This document shows positions 7,613-15,036 of a stretch of 34,309 bases of DNA, piece after piece; position 1 is the first letter of the stretch, and each line of letters opens with the position of its first letter. Made by a program: the position numbers and the translations under genes. The stretch spans positions 1 to 34,309 of the forward strand of contig VGNO01000007.1 of assembly GCA_016865985.1 (NCBI GenBank). Direction: 5' to 3'. The notes below the pieces were generated by a model. The model was not told the DNA's origin. It was given only the letters and a program-made list of their open reading frames with translations, and did not search any database. The DNA is from Chloroflexota bacterium (GTDB taxonomy: Bacteria; Chloroflexota; Anaerolineae; Anaerolineales; Villigracilaceae).

Positions 7613-8884
7613 ATGAAAATCACCATTCTGAACGGCAACCCCGAACCATCCTCTTTCGATGACTACCTGACGCAGGTGACTGCCGCGCTCGAAGGCAAAG
7701 GACACACCGTGACCCGCCTCGACCTGCGCGGCCTGCCGCTGCGTCCCTGCATCGGCTGCTGGGGCTGCTGGGTCAAGACGCCCGGCGAGTGCGTCAACCG
7801 CGACGCCTCCCTGGAAATGGACCGGGCAATTATCAACTCGGACTTCACCCTGTGGGCCGGTCCGCTGAAGATGGGCTTCCCCTCGGCGCTGCTCAAAATG
7901 GCCCAGGACAAGCACCTGCCGCTCATCCACCCCTACATGGTCGTGGACCACATGGAAGCCCACCACCTGCGCCGCTACCCGCGTTACCCGCGTCTCGGCC
8001 TGCTGGTGGAAAAAGAGGTCACCACCGATGAACGCGACCTGCAAATCGTGACCGACATCTACTGCCGGACGGCGCTCAACTTAAAGTCGCGGCTGGAATT
8101 CTCGCTGACGACCGAAACCTCTGCCGCAGATGTCGCCGCCCGCATCGCCACCCGGACCGTCCGCCCGCTCCCGTTACCGGGGCGTCTCGCCCCCACCCGG
8201 GGCGCGACCATCGCCCCGCCCACGCGGCTGACGCTCTTCAACGGCTCGCCGCGCGGCAAACGCGGCAACACGCCCATTTTCCTGCGAGAGTTCGCGGCCG
8301 GTTTCGGCGGCGAGGTCGAGACGCACCATCTCATCCAACTCAAGCAGGTCAATGAACACGTGCAGGCCTTCGCCGAGGCTGAATGCGTCCTCGTCGGCTT
8401 CCCGCTCTACACCGACGCCATGCCCGGCTCGGTCAAACGGTTCTTCGAGGCGCTCGAGCCGCTCACCGGGCGGAAGGGCAACCCGCCGGTCGGTTTCATC
8501 GTCCAGTCCGGCTTCCCGGAGGGACTGCACTCGCGCTACGTGGAGCGTTATCTTGAAAAATTGGCCGCCCGGCTGGGCAGCCCCTACCTGGGGACGATCG
8601 TCAAGGGCAACGGCGAGGGGACGCGCCTCATGCCGCCTGAGATGACCCGCAGTCTGTTCGAGAGCCTGCAGGCCCTGGGGTCCGGTTTCGCCCGCGAGGG
8701 GAGGCTCGATCCCGAAATCCTTGCACGCATCACTGTACCCGAACGATTTCCGCTTTACCTGTGGCCCGTTTTCAAAATTTTCCTGCGCCTGCCGATTGCC
8801 CATTCTTATTTCGATGGGATGTTGAAGAAGAACGGCGCTTACGAGCGGCGCTTCGCCCGGCCGTTCCTTGCGGAGAGTCGCTGA
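7613..8884 (+). CDS. Double flavodoxin-fold (NADPH-dependent FMN reductase-like) protein
   Basis: The 423-residue protein is a fusion of two flavodoxin-like units. The first starts with MKITILNGNPEPSSFDDYL (FMN phosphate loop) and contains CIGCWGCWVKTPGECVNRD, the cysteine cluster motif of iron-sulfur flavoproteins. The second begins near residue 205 with LTLFNGSPRGKRGNTPIFL, includes VLVGFPLYTDAMPGSVKRFFEAL, and lacks the cysteine motif. The C-terminal 60 residues include hydrophobic LYLWPVFKIFLRL, which may touch the membrane. It likely takes electrons from, or gives them to, the Fe-S membrane protein encoded just upstream. The duplicated fold with only one cysteine-bearing half is unusual. 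The gene ends one base before an aldo/keto reductase remnant. Confidence 0.87.
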   Translation: MKITILNGNPEPSSFDDYLTQVTAALEGKGHTVTRLDLRGLPLRPCIGCWGCWVKTPGECVNRDASLEMDRAIINSDFTLWAGPLKMGFPSALLKMAQDKHLPLIHPYMVVDHMEAHHLRRYPRYPRLGLLVEKEVTTDERDLQIVTDIYCRTALNLKSRLEFSLTTETSAADVAARIATRTVRPLPLPGRLAPTRGATIAPPTRLTLFNGSPRGKRGNTPIFLREFAAGFGGEVETHHLIQLKQVNEHVQAFAEAECVLVGFPLYTDAMPGSVKRFFEALEPLTGRKGNPPVGFIVQSGFPEGLHSRYVERYLEKLAARLGSPYLGTIVKGNGEGTRLMPPEMTRSLFESLQALGSGFAREGRLDPEILARITVPERFPLYLWPVFKIFLRLPIAHSYFDGMLKKNGAYERRFARPFLAESR

Positions 8885-8980
8885 GACGCGGCGCAGGTGG
8901 AGGAGAACTGCAAGGCGATGGAGTTTGGTCCGCTGACGAGGGAGCAGATGGAGGAGATTGACAAGATACTGGAACGATAA
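8885..8980 (+). pseudogene. Aldo/keto reductase C-terminal remnant 1
   Basis: Directly after the flavodoxin stop codon an open stretch reads QVEENCKAMEFGPLTREQM, then EEIDKILER and TAA. This is the C-terminal helix region typical of aldo/keto reductases (QVEEN...FGPLT.EQ...EID). No start codon or catalytic part precedes it, so it is the 3' end of a deleted gene. A near-identical 27-base segment recurs at 9678-9704 after the transposase. Confidence 0.7.
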
Positions 8981-8983
8981 TCA

Positions 8984-9037
8984 TGTGCGATGCACTTCCA
9001 GTAAACACGTGCGACGCACTTTGAAAGTGCGTCGCAC
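8984..9037 (+). repeat. REP-like hairpin upstream of RAYT 1
   Basis: GTGCGACGCACTT (9009-9021) and AAGTGCGTCGCAC (9025-9037) form a perfect 13-base stem with a TGA loop. A partial extra copy of the left arm, GTGCGATGCACTTCCA, lies at 8985-9000 and could compete for the same right arm. The GCACTT/AAGTGC core is shared with the hairpin after the gene, as expected for REP sequences recognised by the adjacent transposase. Confidence 0.75.
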
Positions 9038-9059
9038 ATAACGCGTAAAAGGAGTATCA

Positions 9060-9638
9060 ATGGCTCGCAGAGAAATCGCCTTTTTACCCAACCAGTATTA
9101 CCATATCTATAACCGCGGCGTTAACCGCGAGCCGATTTTTCGCGCAGACAGAAATTATTATTTCCTCTTGCAGCGCTTCAAAGAGAATTTGCCCGACAAC
9201 CAGGTTTCAGCGATTGCCTACTGTCTGATGCCAAATCATTATCATTTTCTGCTCCGACAGGACGGCGAAATCCCCATTAGCGCTTTGATGCAGGCCGTCT
9301 TCAACAGCTACACCAAAGCCTTCAACAAAGCCTATGCACGCAGCGGGACCTTGTTCGAAGGCCCATTTCGCGCCGTTGGAGTGGACACATACGAATACCT
9401 CCTGCATCTCTGCAGATATATTCACCGCAATCCCTTGGAGGCAGGGTTGGTCAATCACCCGGCGAATTGGGTGTTTTCGAATTATCTCGAATGGATTGGC
9501 AAGCGGCAGGGCAGTTTGGTGGAGCATGAATTCGTGCAAGAAAACTTTCCTGATCCGGCTGAATACGAAGGGTTTGTCCTCGATTACACGCCGCCCGAAA
9601 AAGTGGCAAAGGCGATGAAAAAGTTCGAATTCGATTAG
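9060..9638 (+). CDS. REP-associated tyrosine transposase (RAYT), Y1/HUH family
   Basis: The 192-residue protein is an IS200/IS605-like single-strand nuclease of the RAYT type. The HUH motif is H60-Y-H62 in CLMPNHYHFLL. The catalytic tyrosine is probably Y84 in FNSYTKAFNKAYARSGTLFEGPF. The C-terminal CRYIHRNPLEAGLV is the standard family end. These enzymes cut and rejoin REP hairpins rather than moving as classic insertion sequences. AGGAG stands 5-9 bases before the ATG. The gene lies between two perfect hairpins (9009-9037 and 9642-9672) with a common GCACTT stem core, and between two aldo/keto reductase remnants. Length is complete, so the enzyme may be active. Confidence 0.93.
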   Translation: MARREIAFLPNQYYHIYNRGVNREPIFRADRNYYFLLQRFKENLPDNQVSAIAYCLMPNHYHFLLRQDGEIPISALMQAVFNSYTKAFNKAYARSGTLFEGPFRAVGVDTYEYLLHLCRYIHRNPLEAGLVNHPANWVFSNYLEWIGKRQGSLVEHEFVQENFPDPAEYEGFVLDYTPPEKVAKAMKKFEFD

Positions 9639-9641
9639 CGA

Positions 9642-9672
9642 AGTCCCACGCACTTCCAAAGTGCGTGGGACT
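9642..9672 (+). repeat. REP-like hairpin downstream of RAYT 1
   Basis: AGTCCCACGCACTT (9642-9655) pairs perfectly with AAGTGCGTGGGACT (9659-9672) across a CCA loop, a 14-base stem beginning 3 bases after the transposase stop. The GCACTT-CCA-AAGTGC core resembles the upstream hairpin. It is followed by TTG rather than a T tract, so it is more likely a REP than a terminator. Confidence 0.75.
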
Positions 9673-9675
9673 TTG

Positions 9676-9723
9676 TTGACGAGGGGGCAGATGGAGGAGA
9701 TTGAGCGGATTCTGGGGATGTAA
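9676..9723 (+). pseudogene. Aldo/keto reductase C-terminal remnant 2
   Basis: The frame LTRGQMEEIERILGM ends at TAA (9721-9723). It matches the end of remnant 1 (LTREQMEEIDKILER): 26 of 27 bases agree at 9678-9704 against 8935-8961, then the DNA diverges although the protein stays similar. The two ends therefore come from related but not identical reductase genes, or from an old duplication. Confidence 0.6.
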
Positions 9724-9762
9724 AGCAAAGAGTCGAGCCAGTCCATCACCCGACTCTTGTAG

Positions 9763-9781
9763 GTCAGGCATCCTGCCTGAC
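9763..9781 (+). repeat. Perfect 8-base hairpin
   Basis: GTCAGGCA-TCC-TGCCTGAC forms a complete stem. It lies after a looser stem GAGTCG (9730-9735)/CGACTC (9751-9756). Neither strand carries a T tract behind it. It sits between the RAYT patch and the convergent lipoprotein gene and may be a REP of another family. Confidence 0.55.
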
Positions 9782-9843
9782 ACGATTGTGCCGTCTCTAT
9801 AACCCCGGCAAGCGTGCTACTCCCCCTCCCAGGCCTTCCCACT

Positions 9844-10239
9844 CTACCTGACCACTGAGCATTCCAGCCCCAGGTCGCGGCAGGCCTGCTCCACCTGTCC
9901 GATAGTCGCCTCATCGGGCAGCGGGAAGCGCTCCAGCGCCATCCAGGTGACGAACTGGCCGGGCGCCAGCCGCTTCAGCGCCTCCTGCAGTTCCTCCGGG
10001 CCATCCATGAACCGTCCGGCGGACAGGATCTCCTCGTCGGTTTTCAGCCGGTTGGTGCCTTCCAGCAAGGCAAAGTACCACCGCCCGTCCTCCTGCCAGG
10101 TGTATAACTCGAAGCCTTTCAGCGAAACAGCGCCCGGAGCCTCATCAGGAACGGCACCCGGAGTCTCGTCAGGGCGGCAGCCTGCCAGCAGGACGGCCAG
10201 CAGCAAGCAAGCCGAGAGCATCAAGGAAATCTTATTCAT
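9844..10239 (-). CDS. Small lipoprotein of unknown function
   Basis: The 131-residue product begins MNKISLMLSACLLLAVLLAGC: a lipoprotein signal peptide with lipobox LAGC. Two short repeats (DETPGAVPDEAPGAV) follow, then a small domain with FELYTWQEDGRWYFALLEGTN and a C-terminal FPLPDEATIGQVEQACRDLGLEC. It is probably anchored outside the membrane. The start at 10239 was chosen because GGAGG stands upstream and the signal peptide starts there; the longer open frame to 10431 overlaps the SIMPL gene. It is 14 bases downstream of the SIMPL gene and probably the last gene of the operon that begins with the response regulator. Confidence 0.85.
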   Translation of the reverse strand: MNKISLMLSACLLLAVLLAGCRPDETPGAVPDEAPGAVSLKGFELYTWQEDGRWYFALLEGTNRLKTDEEILSAGRFMDGPEELQEALKRLAPGQFVTWMALERFPLPDEATIGQVEQACRDLGLECSVVR

Positions 10240-10253
10240 ATCCTTCCTCCACT

Positions 10254-11063
10254 CTAATCCAAATCGAAACTGACGTACACCTCGGCTTGGACCGAGATGT
10301 GCCCCGGGCTGACCGGACCCTCGCTTGCCCCCTCCCCGCCTCCCGTCGTCGGAGCGTTTTGGACGACATTCTGCGCCCACAGGAACTGGCTGTTGCCGTA
10401 GCCGTAATACCAGCCGCTGTAGTAGGACCAACTGTTCTCGCTGATGCTCAGTACGCAGCCAACCTCTGCCCCGGCTGCCTCTGCCAGCGCCTCGGCCTTT
10501 TGGACGGCGGCCTCCATCGCCAGGAGGCGCGCCTGGTCGCGATAGGTGCGCAGGTCGCTGGTATAAAATTCGACATTCACCACCTGGTTGGCGCCCGCCC
10601 CAAAGGCGGATGCGATTAAATCGCTGGCCTTATCAACCTTCCGCAGGGTGACGGCCAGCACGTTGTTGATCCGGTAGCCCTTGATGTAGAGCGAATCGTA
10701 ATCTTCATAGAGCGGCTCGATGACGTAATTGTCGCTGGTGATGTCGCTGGCGGCCACCCCCAAGGCCTGAATGGCGGCCTTCACCCGCTCGATGGCCGAG
10801 GTGTTGCGGCGCTGGACCTCCGCCGGGGAGACCCCGTTCGATTGGACGCCCAGCTGGATCAAGACCCGGTCCGGGACGACGTTGATCACGGCTCTCCCGC
10901 TGACCGCCACATTGCGGCCATAATCACAGGTAGCCGCCTGTTCGGTCGGTTCGGGGACGGGCGTGGCAGCGCGGGCGCCCCATTGCGGCAGCCCGAGCGT
11001 CACCAGGACGAAGACCAGGATGACGGTCAGGATGACATTGAGAGTGTTCGGGAACGACTTCAT
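10254..11063 (-). CDS. SIMPL domain (DUF541) exported protein
   Basis: The 269-residue protein starts with a signal peptide or anchor (LNVILTVILVFVLVTLGLP). A SIMPL domain follows: NVAVSGRAVINVVPDRVLIQLGVQ, then RVKAAIQALGVAASDITSDNYVIEPLYE, YRINNVLAVTLRKVDKA and QARLLAMEAAVQKAEALAEAAG. SIMPL proteins occur in the envelope and are linked to stress; their biochemical role is poorly defined. The ATG at 11063 has AGGAGG ahead of it, so the longer frame to 11099 was not used. It lies 72 bases after the sensor kinase, suggesting it belongs to the kinase operon and may be its output or a signal modulator. Confidence 0.9.
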   Translation of the reverse strand: MKSFPNTLNVILTVILVFVLVTLGLPQWGARAATPVPEPTEQAATCDYGRNVAVSGRAVINVVPDRVLIQLGVQSNGVSPAEVQRRNTSAIERVKAAIQALGVAASDITSDNYVIEPLYEDYDSLYIKGYRINNVLAVTLRKVDKASDLIASAFGAGANQVVNVEFYTSDLRTYRDQARLLAMEAAVQKAEALAEAAGAEVGCVLSISENSWSYYSGWYYGYGNSQFLWAQNVVQNAPTTGGGEGASEGPVSPGHISVQAEVYVSFDLD

Positions 11064-11135
11064 GTGAACCTCCTGTTGGATGGGAATTTCCCCCAGCATA
11101 CATCGCCTGCCGGTCAGAAGGGTGTCAGGAGATGG

Positions 11136-12608
11136 TCAATCGGATGGCAGTCCGGCGGCCGGCAACCAGAAGGTCATCTCCGTCCCACGGCCGGGTTCAC
11201 TGCGCGCCTGGATGGCGCCCCCCTGGGCGAGGACCAGTGACCGGGCGATGGCCAGCCCCAACCCGCTTCCACCGCTCCGGCGGTCCCGGGAGGACTCCAC
11301 CCGGTAGAAGCGCTCGAAGACGAACGGCAGATGCTCGGGCGGGATGCCTGCACCGCCATCGGCCACCGAAACATACACGCGCCCCTCCTCCCGCCGGATG
11401 GTCACGCTGACCACCGCACCCTCCGGGGAATGGCGGATGGCATTCTCGAGCAGGTTGTCGAGCGCCTGAGCCAGTCTGTCGGCATCCCCGCGCGCCGAGC
11501 CTCGAGGCGGCCTGCCCGTCTCGTCGTCGACCCGCAGCTTGATCCGGCGCCGGGTGGCCAGCCCGGCCAGCCGCCCGCAGCGCTGGCGGGCCAGTTCTGC
11601 CAGTTCGACTGGCTGCAGATCGAGCAGAAGCGCCCCGGCATCCGCCCGCGTCAGGACCAGCAGATCGTTCACCAGCCGGATCAGTCGGGCGGCCTCCCTC
11701 TGCATGCCTGCCAGCAGCGGACCGCGCCCCTTCTTGTCGTCCAGGGCGCCATCCTCCAGGGTCTCGATCGTGCCCTGGATGACGGTCAGCGGGGTGCGCA
11801 GTTCGTGGGTGACATCCGCCAGGAAGGCGTCCCTGGCCTGCTTAGAACGCTCCAGGTCGGCCGCCATGGCATTGAATGCCCGGCCCAGGCCGTCCAGTTC
11901 GGTGACCCGGCTGCCGGTCGGGGCGCGCTGCCCCAGGTCCCCCGCACCGACCGCCGCGGCAGTGCGCGACAGGTCCTCCAGTGGACGGGCCAGCCGGCGA
12001 GCCAGGAAGAAACCTGCCAGTCCGGCCAGCAGACCCGCCGCCAAGACCGCCCCCCCCAGTTGCAGCAGGACCGCCGCAGGGAGCCCGCCGACCGGGAGCG
12101 GCTCCGCCAGGTAGACGATCCCGGTCAGGGCGCCGGCGGAGTCGTAGACCGGGGCGGCTGCATACAGCGCCCGGCCACCATTGCCCACCTCAACCCGCCG
12201 GACAGCCGTCGCCGCCTGGCCTTGCAGCGCCTGCTGGATCTCCCCTCGGGCAAGCAGTTCCTGCGGGGAAACCAGCGCGGCCTGTTCAGCCACCGGCGCC
12301 AGCACGGCAGAGCCTCCCGGCATGAGCGGCAGGCTGAAAGCCACCCCGCCGTTCTCGGTCAGCAGGCGGGTATGGATTCCGGGCTGGACATTGGCGGCCT
12401 GCGAATAGGGATCGGACGCCTGGAGCGGCAGGGGGACATCCTGCAGGGCGGCGGCGATCAGACGCGCCTGGGCCAGCAGATTGGCGGACTGGCTGGACAG
12501 GTAGAGTCGCTCGACCGAAACCCAGGCCAGCAGCCCGGCCAGGAGCATGCCGGTCAGCAGGACGGCCAGGTGGCTGAGGGTCAATCGCAGACGCAGGGAG
12601 GCAGGCAT
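11136..12608 (-). CDS. Sensor histidine kinase
   Basis: The 490-residue membrane kinase has an N-terminal helix (LTLSHLAVLLTGMLLAGLLAWV), an extracytoplasmic sensor of about 150 residues, and a second helix (LLQLGGAVLAAGLLAGLAGFFL). Then come a HAMP region and the dimerisation domain with the phosphoacceptor H268 in DVTHELRTPLTVIQG. The ATPase domain carries the N box NLLENAIRHSPEG, the G1 box VADGGAGIPPEHLPFVFERFY and the G2 box GGSGLGLAIARSLV. It autophosphorylates and passes phosphate to the partner regulator, whose stop codon lies 3 bases upstream of this gene's start. The stimulus is unknown; the sensor region has no recognised domain. Confidence 0.95.
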   Translation of the reverse strand: MPASLRLRLTLSHLAVLLTGMLLAGLLAWVSVERLYLSSQSANLLAQARLIAAALQDVPLPLQASDPYSQAANVQPGIHTRLLTENGGVAFSLPLMPGGSAVLAPVAEQAALVSPQELLARGEIQQALQGQAATAVRRVEVGNGGRALYAAAPVYDSAGALTGIVYLAEPLPVGGLPAAVLLQLGGAVLAAGLLAGLAGFFLARRLARPLEDLSRTAAAVGAGDLGQRAPTGSRVTELDGLGRAFNAMAADLERSKQARDAFLADVTHELRTPLTVIQGTIETLEDGALDDKKGRGPLLAGMQREAARLIRLVNDLLVLTRADAGALLLDLQPVELAELARQRCGRLAGLATRRRIKLRVDDETGRPPRGSARGDADRLAQALDNLLENAIRHSPEGAVVSVTIRREEGRVYVSVADGGAGIPPEHLPFVFERFYRVESSRDRRSGGSGLGLAIARSLVLAQGGAIQARSEPGRGTEMTFWLPAAGLPSD

Positions 12609-12611
12609 GGG

Positions 12612-13301
12612 TCAGCCTTTCAAGCGGTAGCCGATCCCGCGCACCGCTTCGATGGCATCCACTTCCTTTGAAACGCGACGCAGTTTGGCGCGCAGGCGCT
12701 TGACGGCGCTGTCAACGGCGCGCGTGTCGCCGGTGAAATCGTAGTTCCAGACCTGTTCCAGCAAACGCTCGCGCGTCAGCACGCGCCCGCGGTTGGCCAG
12801 CAGGCGGTGGAGCAGATCGAACTCCAGGCGGGTCAGTTCGATGGGGATTTCCCCCACCGCGGCTGTCCGGCGCTCGGGATAGAGGCTCAGGCTGCCGGGG
12901 CCGTGCAGCAGTACCGCTTCGCCGCCCACCTCGGCAGGCCGACCGCGGCGCAGGACGGCTTTGACGCGCGCCATCAGTTCGCGCACGCTGAACGGTTTGC
13001 AGACGTAGTCATCCGCCCCCAGTTCCAGGCCGACCACCCGGTCGGTCTCCTCGCCCCGGGCGGTGATCATGATGATAGGGACGGAACTGTCCCGGCGCAG
13101 TTCGCGGCAGACATCCAGCCCGTCCACTTCGGGGATCATCAGGTCGAGCAGGATCAGGTCGGGCTGTGATGCGCGCGCCAGGCGCAGGGCCTGCCGCCCG
13201 TCGGAGGCGGTCAGGACGCGATAATGGGCCTTGCGCAGGTTATAGGCCAGCAGGTCGGCCACGGCGGATTCGTCATCTACAATCAAGATGCAGGCGGACA
13301 T
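12612..13301 (-). CDS. OmpR/PhoB family response regulator
   Basis: The 229-residue protein has a receiver domain with the acidic pair D9/D10, phosphoacceptor D53 in LILLDLMIPEVDG and a lysine in YVCKPFS. A C-terminal winged helix follows: IELTRLEFDLLHRLLANRGRV, the recognition helix RAVDSAVKRLRAKLRR and the hairpin IEAVRGIGYRLKG. It is the first gene of the operon and the kinase follows after 3 bases. A minus-strand TATGAT (about 13320-13315) lies only about a dozen bases ahead of the ATG, giving a very short leader. The 12-base palindrome at 13364-13375 lies in its divergent upstream region with the 41-residue peptide gene and is a candidate binding site. Confidence 0.96.
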   Translation of the reverse strand: MSACILIVDDESAVADLLAYNLRKAHYRVLTASDGRQALRLARASQPDLILLDLMIPEVDGLDVCRELRRDSSVPIIMITARGEETDRVVGLELGADDYVCKPFSVRELMARVKAVLRRGRPAEVGGEAVLLHGPGSLSLYPERRTAAVGEIPIELTRLEFDLLHRLLANRGRVLTRERLLEQVWNYDFTGDTRAVDSAVKRLRAKLRRVSKEVDAIEAVRGIGYRLKG

Positions 13302-13363
13302 CCCCCAGAGGATATCATAGTTTTGTGGCAGGATGATGTCAGTCGGTTCTACAGGAACTCCAT

Positions 13364-13375
13364 GTTGAATTCAAC
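13364..13375. promoter_or_regulatory. Perfect 12-base palindrome between divergent genes
   Basis: GTTGAATTCAAC is a perfect inverted repeat located between the response regulator (start 13301, minus) and the small membrane peptide (start 13405, plus). Its position suits an operator controlling one or both. OmpR-type regulators usually bind direct repeats, so a different repressor is also possible. Confidence 0.4.
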
Positions 13376-13404
13376 GTATACAAAGCATAGAAGGGAGTTG
13401 CGCG

Positions 13405-13530
13405 ATGAAAGGTAATTTTTGGATGATCGCTGGTGCAATCATTGCTGCGCTGGCAGGACTTGGCTGGCTGTTGTTCCATCCGAGTGAATTCCGCTCGATC
13501 ACGCTGCCGGGCTGCCTTCCGGCAAGATAA
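13405..13530 (+). CDS. 41-residue single-span membrane peptide
   Basis: A short frame starts MKGNFWMIAGAIIAALAGLG, then WLLFHPSEFRS and a tail ITLPGCLPAR. It has a strong ribosome-binding site (AAGGGAG, 8 bases before ATG 13405) and a rho-independent terminator begins 33 bases after its stop, so it is a complete transcription unit of its own. The first 27 residues make one transmembrane helix; the tail has one cysteine. It is divergent from a two-component system, which suggests it may be a target or small regulator of that system, as known for small membrane proteins that act on sensor kinases. No homologue was recognised. Confidence 0.6.
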   Translation: MKGNFWMIAGAIIAALAGLGWLLFHPSEFRSITLPGCLPAR

Positions 13531-13562
13531 AACCCAGGATCCAAGTACACATCCCCTAACGA

Positions 13563-13601
13563 GAGACGGCCACCGGATTGGTAACCGTCTCTTGTTTCTG
13601 T
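13563..13601 (+). terminator. Rho-independent terminator after the 41-residue peptide gene
   Basis: GAGACGG (13563-13569) pairs with CCGTCTC (13585-13591), with an inner ACC/GGT pairing, followed by TTGTTTCTGTT. The T-rich side is on the plus strand, so it ends the small gene; it lies against the convergent gene ending at 13601. Confidence 0.7.
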
Positions 13602-14926
13602 TATTTCATGCCCCGGCTGAACTTCTTCTTCAGTATATCCTCCAGCGTGGGCTGGCCGATCTCCTGCAACTCGTAGCGCACGCGCTGGTGGGGCTTCTCG
13701 ATCTTGATGACGCGCGTCAGGTCAATGGGTGTGCCGATGATGACCATGTCCACGTCGGCTTTGCGGATGGTGGCTTCCAGGTCCTTCATCTGCGCTTCAC
13801 CGTAGCCCATGGCGGGCAGGATGGGGCCGGTCTTGGGATATTTCTGGTAGGTGGCCTTGATGGACTTGACTGCGAACGGGCGCGGGTCAACGATCTCCTT
13901 CGCCCCGAAGCGCTTGGCAGCCACGTACCCGGCGCCGTAGGCCATCTCGCCGTGGGTCAGCGTCGGGCCGTCCTCGATGACCAGGACGCGCTTGCCCTGG
14001 ATCTCGGCGGGTTTGTCCACGAAGAGCGGGGAGGCGGCCTCGATGACGGTCGCTTTCGGGTTCAGGGTGCGCAGGTTCTCGCGCACGCGGATCACAGCCT
14101 GCGGGTCGGCGGTGTCCACCTTGTTGATGACGATCACGTCTGCATCGCGGGCGTTGGTCTCGCCGGGGTGGTAGGCGCTCTCGTGGCCGGGGCGGTGCGG
14201 GTCGGCCACCACGATTTTCAGGTCCGGGACGTAGAACGAGAAGTCGTTGTTGCCGCCGTCCCACAGGACGATGTCCACTTCCTTCTCGGCAGCGCGCAGG
14301 ATCTTCTCGTAGTCCACACCGGCATAGACAATGACGCCGTTGTCAAGGTGCGGTTCGTATTCCTCGCGCTCCTCGATGGTGCACTCGTGCTTGTCGAGGT
14401 CCTTGTAAGTGGCGAAGCGCTGGACTTCCTGCTTGACCAGGTCGCCGTAGGGCATGGGGTGGCGGATGGCGGCCACCTTGAAGCCCATGCCGCGCAGGAT
14501 GAGCGAGACGCGGCGGGTGGTCTGGCTCTTACCCGAACCGGTGCGCACGGCGCAGACCGAGACGACCGGCTTGCTGGATTTGACCTGGGTGCTCTTCTTG
14601 CCCATCAGGCGGAAGTCCGCGCCGGCAGCCAGCACCATCGAAGCCTTGTGCATCACATACTCATGTGGAACATCCGAGTAGGCAAAGACGACCTGGTCTA
14701 CCTTTAAATCATTGATGAGTTTCAACAGGTCGCTCTCGGCGTGGATCGGGATGCCTTTGGGATAATGTTTCCCGGTCAGCGCGGCGGGATAGGTGCGGCC
14801 TTCGATGTCGGGGATCTGGGTGGCGGTGAAGGCCACCACGTCGTAGTCGGGGTTGTCCCGGAAGGCCACGTTGAAGTTGTGGAAGTCGCGCCCGGCGGCG
14901 CCCATGATGAGGGTACGGATTGGCAT
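13601..14926 (-). CDS. Cyclic 2,3-diphosphoglycerate synthetase-like P-loop protein
   Basis: The 441-residue protein starts MPIRTLIMGAAGRDFHNFN, a Rossmann-like N-terminal domain, then has a P-loop AVRTGSGKS at residues 126-134. Further features are VLWDGGNNDFSFYVPDLKIV, DADVIVINKVDTAD and a C-terminal VDMVIIGTPIDLTRVI. This is the domain order of cyclic 2,3-diphosphoglycerate synthetase family proteins. In methanogens the enzyme makes the osmolyte/thermoprotectant cDPG; bacterial members are common but largely untested, so the product here is unproven. AGGAG precedes the ATG at 14926, and three 15-base repeats lie immediately upstream. A longer frame to 14989 would translate those repeats and is not preferred. 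It follows argS on the same strand, 110 bases away. Confidence 0.82.
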   Translation of the reverse strand: MPIRTLIMGAAGRDFHNFNVAFRDNPDYDVVAFTATQIPDIEGRTYPAALTGKHYPKGIPIHAESDLLKLINDLKVDQVVFAYSDVPHEYVMHKASMVLAAGADFRLMGKKSTQVKSSKPVVSVCAVRTGSGKSQTTRRVSLILRGMGFKVAAIRHPMPYGDLVKQEVQRFATYKDLDKHECTIEEREEYEPHLDNGVIVYAGVDYEKILRAAEKEVDIVLWDGGNNDFSFYVPDLKIVVADPHRPGHESAYHPGETNARDADVIVINKVDTADPQAVIRVRENLRTLNPKATVIEAASPLFVDKPAEIQGKRVLVIEDGPTLTHGEMAYGAGYVAAKRFGAKEIVDPRPFAVKSIKATYQKYPKTGPILPAMGYGEAQMKDLEATIRKADVDMVIIGTPIDLTRVIKIEKPHQRVRYELQEIGQPTLEDILKKKFSRGMK

Positions 14927-14942
14927 GTAGGTTCTCCTTTTG

Positions 14943-14987
14943 AAGTGTTCCAGTGTCAAGTGTTCCAGTGTCAAGTGTTCCAGTGTC
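14943..14987 (+). repeat. Three tandem 15-base repeats
   Basis: AAGTGTTCCAGTGTC occurs three times back to back (14943-14957, 14958-14972, 14973-14987) in the leader between argS and the cDPGS-like gene. The unit is a multiple of 3, and on the minus strand would read TLEHL repeats if translated. Such an array is liable to change copy number. Confidence 0.85.
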
Positions 14988-15036
14988 ACGACTCGGTGTC
15001 ACGTGATACTGGGCAACGTGACGCCGGGAAACGGGA

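Noticed and set aside
9763-9781. Hairpin considered as a terminator for the lipoprotein gene
   Set aside because: No T tract follows on the minus strand, so it was listed only as a repeat.
14927-14989. N-terminal extension of the cDPGS-like protein through the 15-base repeats
   Set aside because: The ATG at 14926 has AGGAG directly upstream and begins the conserved Rossmann-like strand.
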